64,000 nucleotides of DNA from Paenibacillus sinensis (lineage in GTDB: Bacteria; Bacillota; Bacilli; Paenibacillales; Paenibacillaceae), in the NCBI RefSeq assembly GCF_019904155.1, contig NZ_JAHCMB010000217.1, positions 12,989-76,988 of the forward strand, given 5' to 3'. The translations under genes and the position numbers were made by a program. The notes under the pieces were generated by a model. That model saw only the letters and a program-made list of their open reading frames with translations. It made no database searches and was not told the origin of the DNA. Below, one piece after another: positions 58,296 to 64,000 of this stretch (the stretch's first letter is position 1; every line of letters starts with the position of its first letter).

Positions 58296-59630
58296 ATGTT
58301 CTTACACGGGACGAGCCGGATTAACGATGCCGGTCATTTGGAAATCGGGGGATGCGACGTTACCGAGCTTAAGGCCGAATACGGAACGCCTCTCTATATC
58401 ATGGACGAACAGCTGGTCCGCCACCGCTGCCGCGAATACATGGATGCTTTCGCAGCCAGCGGGCTCGGCTTTCAGGTTGCTTACGCAAGCAAGGCGTTCT
58501 CGGTTATGGCGATGTGCCGGATCGCGGACGAGGAAGGGCTGTCTCTGGACGTCGTATCCGACGGCGAGCTGTATACTGCACTGCAAGCCGGATTCCCGGC
58601 AGACCGCATTCATTTCCACGGCAACAACAAGACGCCGGATGAAATCGAAATGGCGCTTGACGCGCATATTGGCTGCTTCGTTGTCGACAATTTCACTGAG
58701 CTTGAATTGCTGCAGGCCATCGCAGCAGGAAGAGGAGTGACAGTCAATATTCTTCTCCGCGTTACCCCGGGTGTTGAAGCTCATGCGCATCACGCCTATG
58801 CCGCGACAGGCCAAACCGACTCCAAGTTCGGCTTCGACATCGGCAACGGCTCCGCCTTCGAGGCGATACAGCTCGCATCGGCCAAAGAGAATCTGACGCT
58901 GCTCGGTGTTCATTCCCATATCGGCTCCCAGATTTTCGAGACGGACGGCTTCGAGATGGCTGTTGAGCGCGTAGCCAGCTTTGCCCGCCGCGTGAATGAC
59001 GAACTGAACATTTCCTTCAAGGTCGTCAACCTTGGCGGAGGCTTCGGCATCCGTTATGTCGAAGGCGATACCCCTCTTCGGGTATCAGAATACGTCGCCG
59101 CTATTACGAACGCGGTGAAGAAATATTTTGCCGGGATCGGCGAGAGCCTTCCGGAAATCTGGGTTGAGCCGGGCCGCAGCATCGTGGGCGATGCCGGAAC
59201 GACGCTCTACACCGTAGGCACAAGCAAGAACATTCCGGGTGTGCGCAAGTATGTCGCCGTGGACGGCGGCATGACCGACAATCCGCGTCCGGCGCTGTAT
59301 GAATCGAAGTATGAGGCGCTGCTCGCGAACCGCGCGAATGAGCCTGCTGCTGAAACGGTGTCCATCGCCGGCAAATGCTGCGAGAGCGGCGATATGCTGA
59401 TTTATGACGTGGAGCTTCCTGCCGTTGAGAGCGGAGACCTGCTTGCAGTTGCCTGCACAGGCGCCTACAATTACTCCATGGCGAGCAACTATAACCGCAT
59501 CCGGCGTCCGGCTGTCGTCTTCGTCCAGAACGGACATAGCGATCTGGTCGTCAAGCGTGAGAGCCACGGTGATATTGTGGCCAATGATCTGGTGCCGGCC
59601 CGCATGACGAAGCAGCCGGTTACGAAGTAA
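58296..59630 (+). CDS. lysA: Diaminopimelate decarboxylase
   Basis: A 444-residue PLP enzyme that converts meso-diaminopimelate to lysine. The PLP Lys is in AYASKAFS (about residue 65), followed by HFHGNNKT, GVHSHIGSQI, LGGGFGIRY, VEPGRSIVGDAG, GGMTDNPRP, the cross-active-site CCESGD and TGAYNYSMASNYNR. GGAGG lies 10 bases before ATG 58296. The order spoVAF-lysA-ppiB matches Bacillus. Confidence 0.96.
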   Translation: MFLHGTSRINDAGHLEIGGCDVTELKAEYGTPLYIMDEQLVRHRCREYMDAFAASGLGFQVAYASKAFSVMAMCRIADEEGLSLDVVSDGELYTALQAGFPADRIHFHGNNKTPDEIEMALDAHIGCFVVDNFTELELLQAIAAGRGVTVNILLRVTPGVEAHAHHAYAATGQTDSKFGFDIGNGSAFEAIQLASAKENLTLLGVHSHIGSQIFETDGFEMAVERVASFARRVNDELNISFKVVNLGGGFGIRYVEGDTPLRVSEYVAAITNAVKKYFAGIGESLPEIWVEPGRSIVGDAGTTLYTVGTSKNIPGVRKYVAVDGGMTDNPRPALYESKYEALLANRANEPAAETVSIAGKCCESGDMLIYDVELPAVESGDLLAVACTGAYNYSMASNYNRIRRPAVVFVQNGHSDLVVKRESHGDIVANDLVPARMTKQPVTK

Positions 59631-59654
59631 GGATTCATTCGGCTATCAATCCGG

Positions 59655-59690
59655 GGAAGCCCTCTGCCATTGCGCAGTGGGCTTCCTGTT
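59655..59690 (+). terminator. Terminator after lysA
   Basis: GGAAGCCC (59655-59662) and GGGCTTCC (59679-59686) form a perfect 8-bp stem followed by TGTTT. Confidence 0.7.
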
Positions 59691-59897
59691 TATGAACAGC
59701 GGCAAGAGCCTCATTCGTTAACGGATATGCAGCCTGCTGCTTTGCTTTGAACCGGGTTTCATAGTACACTGGATAAGTACGCCTGCACCCTGAATCATGG
59801 AGATCCTGTGATTTTATCGTACATGGACGAGGTCCCGTCTCCTAGGATGTGAACGCGTACATACACATTTTGTTAATCTGAAAGGAGCTATTTACAT

Positions 59898-60329
59898 ATG
59901 GCTAAACAAGCGAAGATTACACTTGAGAACGGCGGCGAAGTGCTGCTGGATCTGTTCGATAAGGACGCTCCCAATACGGTGGCCAATTTCGAGAAGCTGG
60001 CGAATGACGGTTTCTACAACGGTCTTGTGTTTCACCGCGTAATTCCGGGCTTCGTTGCCCAGGGCGGCTGCCCGAACGGAACAGGAACCGGCGGTCCTGG
60101 TTATACCATCAACTGCGAAATCAACCCGAACAAGCATGAGCGCGGCACACTGGCTATGGCGCATGCCGGCCGCAACACCGGCGGCAGCCAGTTCTATATC
60201 TGCTACGCGCCGCAGCCTCATCTTGACGGTCAGCATACCGTGTTCGGCAAGGTTGTGAAGGGTATGGAATATGTCGACGCCTTCCAGGGCCGCGACAAAA
60301 TGACCTTGGTTGAAGTTTACGAAGCATAA
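59898..60329 (+). CDS. ppiB: Peptidyl-prolyl cis-trans isomerase, cyclophilin type
   Basis: A 143-residue cytoplasmic cyclophilin that isomerises X-Pro bonds. The core motifs are FYNGLVFHRVIPGFVAQGG (catalytic Arg), LAMAHAGRNTGGSQFYICYAPQPHLDGQHTVFGKV (partly quoted) and the closing VKGMEYVDAF. No signal peptide. AAAGGAG lies about 10 bases before ATG 59898. Confidence 0.95.
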   Translation: MAKQAKITLENGGEVLLDLFDKDAPNTVANFEKLANDGFYNGLVFHRVIPGFVAQGGCPNGTGTGGPGYTINCEINPNKHERGTLAMAHAGRNTGGSQFYICYAPQPHLDGQHTVFGKVVKGMEYVDAFQGRDKMTLVEVYEA

Positions 60330-60380
60330 GTCGAGTTTCTGACAGCAAGACCAGTCATCAATCGAATACGCAGCAAGCTA

Positions 60381-60420
60381 AAGCCTCCGCAGGTTTCTGC
60401 GGAGGCTTATTGTCTTTTTA
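60381..60420 (+). terminator. Terminator after ppiB
   Basis: AAGCCTCCGCAG (60381-60392) and CTGCGGAGGCTT (60397-60408) form a perfect 12-bp stem with a 4-base loop. ATTGTCTTTTTA follows. Confidence 0.85.
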
Positions 60421-60805
60421 TATAGGAAAATAGAGCTTCGGTTCTTCCCGCTTGACAGATTAAATTAAGGATAATAAGCTAGAAGCAGGTGTTCTCAATA
60501 CAGAACAGTTCAGAGAACAAAAGGCGGCGCGGTGTTATCGCGTCCCTGCACACCGTCCGGAAGCCGCGGATACGAGGCAAGGATTTTAAGATTATACGGC
60601 GTTAAATGGATATTACGCATTGGGAGCATTTCAAGCGTTGGACATTCCGATACATAAAGGACGAGAGCGGGGGAATCCAAGAAACATCAAGACTGCAGCA
60701 TCCCGTTCCTTAAATCCGGCACCGAGAGAATTATCATGATTAACGCTTACAGTTAACGGTTCACACAGCCTGGCAAGAGTACGGCACACCGTGAATATTT
60801 CTCCC

Positions 60806-60832
60806 TTGTGAAGAATAATCCATTTATATAAT
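60806..60832 (+). promoter_or_regulatory. Possible promoter of the surface protein gene
   Basis: A perfect TATAAT at 60827-60832 has TTGTGA 15 bases upstream, a short spacer. The gap from 60421 to this point contains no recognisable gene or riboswitch. Confidence 0.4.
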
Positions 60833-60934
60833 CTGGGCATTTTGCTCAAGCGTTAATATTCAAATTATGCAAAATGTTGAATGAATCAGCGGTACAGCAC
60901 CGGCAAAACATGAGGGAAGAGGGGAATATAAAGG

Positions 60935-63900
60935 ATGACACTGCGGAGAATGTTGAAGAAAAGGTTTGCCATGGGACTCGTGATCCTGCTGCTGATTGCC
61001 CAGTACAGCTATGGACTTGGATTTATGACTGATGCCAAAGCGGCTTCCATTGACAGCGACCAAAATATTATTACGAGCGTATCCATGGCGGTATACGGCC
61101 CCGACGGGCAGACGGTTACCGGAGATGTATACGAGCAAGGGGCTGAAGTGAAGCTCAATTATACATGGTCCCTGCCGGACGGACACGGCTATCAGGCCGG
61201 AGATACGTTTACCTTTCAACTGCCCGAGCAGTTCAAGCTGTACAACGATATCGGGGGAGCGCTGGAGTCCGATGAAGGCGATTTCGGAACCTTCACGGTT
61301 AGCCAGGCGACCCATCAGGTTACGCTGACCTTTAACGAATTCATTCAAAGTCATGATAATATCCACGGTACACTAAACATCTCCACCCGATTTGATAAAG
61401 ATGTAATCAAGGGAAGCACCGTTCAGCAGATTTATTTTCCGGTCAATGGAGATACCCAGGTTGTCGTTGTAAGGTTTAAGCCTGATGTTGCCTCCACGAT
61501 CGACAAGCAGGGAACGGCCGACCGCTATAACGCCACCTCCATACACTGGTCGGTGGATGTGAACAAGACGCTAGATTCCGTCTACGGCGCATCTGTAAGC
61601 GATCCGATCCCATCCGGACTTACACTCGATCCGGTGACGGTGGCTGTCTATCAGCTGGATATGCAATTGGACGGAGCTGTGAATCAGGGCATTCTTGTGG
61701 ACCCGTCCCAATATGAGCTGGCATCCGGGAATGGCACGCTTTCGCTGCATTTCAAGTCTTCGCCAATTACGGGCGCTTACCGGCTCATGTATACGACCGA
61801 TATTACCGATTTGACCAAGAGCCAGTTCACCAATACGGCGACCTTCTCCGGTACGAATCTGAACCCGGTGACCGCCTCTTCCACCGTTAAGGTCCTTAGA
61901 GCTCCGAGTCTGAAAAAATACGATATCGGCTATGACCGGATCACCCAGACGGTAACATGGAAGATTGAGTACAATTACAATTACGGCTTCATCCCGCAAT
62001 CGGAGGCCGCCCTTACCGACCTGTTCAATAATACCCAGATCCTGGTTGACGGTTCGGTCAAGGTATATAACGTAAACGTCGATGCCAATGGTACGGCAAG
62101 CGTGGGTTCGCTGCTGGTTCCGGGAACGGATTATACGCTGACTCCAGCGAGCGCCAGCGGCAAGACCGGCTTCGTACTCCAGTTTCTGCGCGATGTAACG
62201 ACGCCTTACGATATCCAATACCAGACGAAGCCGAAAGAGCGGCTGTTCGAGGCGAAGCGTATTTACAACACCGTTACCTCGGGCACGTACAAGGCGGAAT
62301 ACAATAAAGATATTTTTCCGGTAGTTATTACGAAGACGGCGGATGCCGCGAGCGCTGATTATGTCGCCAGAACCGTCAACTGGAAAATCACTCTGAATGA
62401 AGACAGCTATCCGATGAGCCATGTCGTCGTGAAGGATGTGGTTCCGTACGGTGGACTGACGTTCCTGCCTGACACCCTTGTCGTTACGGACGCCAAAGGC
62501 AAAAAAGTTCCGGCTTCGGCTTATACACTGGATTATGACCAGCCGGTTCAGCCTGGCAAAGGCTTCACACTAAGCTTCAATGATACGATTACCGGTAAAT
62601 ATACGATCTCTTATAAGACGAAATTTGATTTCAGTGCTCTTACAGGCAAGGATAAGTTCTACAATACCTCTTACTTGTATTGGGACGGAACGACCGGATA
62701 TGCGATTGCATCCTTCGATCCGCGCTCTGAAGTGAAGAACAATGGCTTCAAGACAGGTGAATATAATGCCGTCAGCAAGGAAATCACCTGGTCGGTTGGA
62801 GGTAACTATAACGGCATGACGCTGAATAGCGCGATTGTCGTCGACAAGATTGAGTCCCCGCAGAAGCTGGTTCCCGGCTCCGTCAAGGTGAAGCAGATGT
62901 ATCTGTGGTCCAACGGCAATACGACCAAAATGTCCGAACTGAACGTTCCTTATACGGTAACGATCGGTGACGATAATATTCTGAGAGTGAGCTTCCAGGA
63001 GCCGGTCAACTATCCGTTCTTCATCGAGTTCAAGACGAGTCTGGAAGGACAGCTGATCGACAGCAATAAGGCTGATAACAGCGCCTCCGTCTTCGACGGC
63101 GACAGCAAGGTGTCCGGCGATCTGACAGCATCGGTAACGATCCCGCACGGCGGCGACTATGTGTCCAAGAGCGGCTCGCAGTCCGGAGACAAGCTGAACT
63201 GGACGATTAATATCAATCGCGGGCAGTCTTATGTGAAGGATGCGAAGATTACTGATACGGGCAGTCCGAATCAACTGCTGCTGGCCGATTCCTTCCATCT
63301 GTATCCGACTGTCGTATCTCCTGACGGAACGATCGCCAAGTCGGGTCCCGAGCTGGTAAAAGGAACGGATTATACGCTGGATATCGTGACTACGGATGCC
63401 GGCAAGCAGACCTTTGTGCTAAGCTTCCTCAGTGACATCCGGTCGGCTTATATTTTGGAATACCAGTCGCTGATCGCCGCCCGCAGCGGCGAAGCGGTAA
63501 CCAACAAGGCAACTTTGAGCGGCAATAATGTAATTGAGGTGACCAAAGAAACCTCGACCGAGGTTATCGTCGGCGTCTCCAGCGGTTCCGGTACAGGCAT
63601 CGGCTCCCGGGGTACGCTGACGGTCCAGAAGCTGGATGAGACTGATCACCTGAAGCTGCTGGCTGGCGCCGAATTCAACCTGTATCGGCTTAACGGAGAT
63701 GAGCGTCTCTTGATCGGCAGCAAAGTGACGGGAGAAGACGGCAAAGCTGTATTCAACGGTCTTCTGGCCGGCAGCTACGCCATAGTGGAGACCAAGGCAC
63801 CGGAAGGCTATACGCTCGACGCGACCGAGCATGCGGTCAGCCTGGGAGCGGGCGCGACGATTACGCTTCCGGTAACGAATAAGAAGCTAGCCTCGCCGGA

Positions 63901-64000
63901 GCCTTCGGCAAGCCCGACGCCGACACCAACTCCAACACCGACTCCATCGGCTCCGGAAGTGACGGAATCGCCGACGCCAACTCCATCGGCTTCAACCGAG
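60935..64000 (+). CDS. Large secreted surface adhesin-like protein (3' end outside window)
   Basis: The first 1022 residues of an open frame that runs to the window edge. A basic start and signal peptide (FAMGLVILLLIAQYSYGLGF ... AKAA) lead into a collagen-adhesin-like domain (VSMAVYGPDGQTVTGDVY, DTFTFQLPEQFKLY) and four to five related Ig-like repeats of about 150 residues (TVTWKIEYNYN, RTVNWKITLNED, EITWSVGGNYN, KLNWTININRG). A Cna-B domain starts at about 893 (LTVQKLDETD...IVETKAPEGY), with Lys and Glu placed for an isopeptide bond. A Pro/Thr/Ser stretch follows from about 988. GAGGGG precedes ATG 60935. The cell-wall anchor is not in view. Confidence 0.8.
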   Translation, partial: MTLRRMLKKRFAMGLVILLLIAQYSYGLGFMTDAKAASIDSDQNIITSVSMAVYGPDGQTVTGDVYEQGAEVKLNYTWSLPDGHGYQAGDTFTFQLPEQFKLYNDIGGALESDEGDFGTFTVSQATHQVTLTFNEFIQSHDNIHGTLNISTRFDKDVIKGSTVQQIYFPVNGDTQVVVVRFKPDVASTIDKQGTADRYNATSIHWSVDVNKTLDSVYGASVSDPIPSGLTLDPVTVAVYQLDMQLDGAVNQGILVDPSQYELASGNGTLSLHFKSSPITGAYRLMYTTDITDLTKSQFTNTATFSGTNLNPVTASSTVKVLRAPSLKKYDIGYDRITQTVTWKIEYNYNYGFIPQSEAALTDLFNNTQILVDGSVKVYNVNVDANGTASVGSLLVPGTDYTLTPASASGKTGFVLQFLRDVTTPYDIQYQTKPKERLFEAKRIYNTVTSGTYKAEYNKDIFPVVITKTADAASADYVARTVNWKITLNEDSYPMSHVVVKDVVPYGGLTFLPDTLVVTDAKGKKVPASAYTLDYDQPVQPGKGFTLSFNDTITGKYTISYKTKFDFSALTGKDKFYNTSYLYWDGTTGYAIASFDPRSEVKNNGFKTGEYNAVSKEITWSVGGNYNGMTLNSAIVVDKIESPQKLVPGSVKVKQMYLWSNGNTTKMSELNVPYTVTIGDDNILRVSFQEPVNYPFFIEFKTSLEGQLIDSNKADNSASVFDGDSKVSGDLTASVTIPHGGDYVSKSGSQSGDKLNWTININRGQSYVKDAKITDTGSPNQLLLADSFHLYPTVVSPDGTIAKSGPELVKGTDYTLDIVTTDAGKQTFVLSFLSDIRSAYILEYQSLIAARSGEAVTNKATLSGNNVIEVTKETSTEVIVGVSSGSGTGIGSRGTLTVQKLDETDHLKLLAGAEFNLYRLNGDERLLIGSKVTGEDGKAVFNGLLAGSYAIVETKAPEGYTLDATEHAVSLGAGATITLPVTNKKLASPEPSASPTPTPTPTPTPSAPEVTESPTPTPSASTE

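Noticed and set aside
60631..60849. A 72-codon minus-strand frame after ppiB
   Set aside because: No ribosome binding site at either possible ATG, and no family resemblance.

Overview
The window looks like a stretch of chromosome from a spore-forming, low-to-moderate-GC Firmicute, most likely Paenibacillus or a close relative. The support is a Bacillus-like sporulation gene order (nudF, endoQ-like, spoIIM, fur, yqzK, xerD, deoB, punA, dacF, spoIIAA-spoIIAB-sigF, spoVAA-spoVAB-spoVAF, lysA, ppiB), an Sda-type checkpoint protein, a branched-chain keto acid dehydrogenase cluster, S-layer-homology (SLH) domains on a giant secreted amylase, and strong AGGAGG-type ribosome binding sites. I see no rRNA, tRNA, insertion sequence, prophage or CRISPR array.

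Layout. 1-2.1 kb: PII regulator and ammonium transporter, with a perfect TnrA/GlnR-type box between them. 2.1-5 kb: azoreductase, Sda, DinB-like protein, thymidine kinase. 5-9 kb: a heterodimeric ABC exporter operon behind an intrinsic terminator that lies inside a 15-codon leader ORF. 9-10.3 kb: membrane acyltransferase. 10.8-16.8 kb: lpd-bkdAA-bkdAB-bkdB followed by lipB, which supplies the lipoyl cofactor needed by E2. 16.9-21.6 kb: a 33-residue Prli42-like gene, M20 peptidase, NUDIX, EndoQ-like and SpoIIM. 21.8-24 kb: an accessory insert of three minus-strand genes. 24.2-30.5 kb: fur, yqzK, xerD and a nucleoside salvage run (phosphopentomutase, two purine nucleoside phosphorylases, pyrimidine nucleoside phosphorylase). 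30.7-35.8 kb: a secreted protein of unknown role, dacF and the spoIIA operon encoding the forespore sigma factor and its regulators.

Between sigF and spoVAA, adjacent in Bacillus, lie about 19 kb of other genes (35.9-54.6 kb): ferritin, a Fur-box-controlled ferredoxin-NADP reductase, a 2173-residue SLH-anchored amylopullulanase behind two LacI-type operators, a fungal/archaeal-type aspartate-semialdehyde dehydrogenase, a methyltransferase, a short pyruvate kinase, a thioredoxin-like ferredoxin, a GNAT enzyme, an AI-2E family permease, a carboxylesterase, and an FMN riboswitch followed by an EamA-family transporter. The order then returns to spoVAA-spoVAB-spoVAF-lysA-ppiB. The window ends inside a large secreted surface protein.

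The observations most worth following are: the FMN riboswitch upstream of a DMT/EamA permease (a candidate flavin transporter); the leader ORF overlapping a terminator before the ABC exporter; two tandem purine nucleoside phosphorylases differing at the base-recognition Asn/Asp; a XerD with altered catalytic motifs; a SpoVAF with a roughly 270-residue acidic extension; and two small tandem-repeat arrays, one built from copies of the 3' end of the M20 peptidase gene. All family assignments come from reading the sequence by eye; no database search was run.
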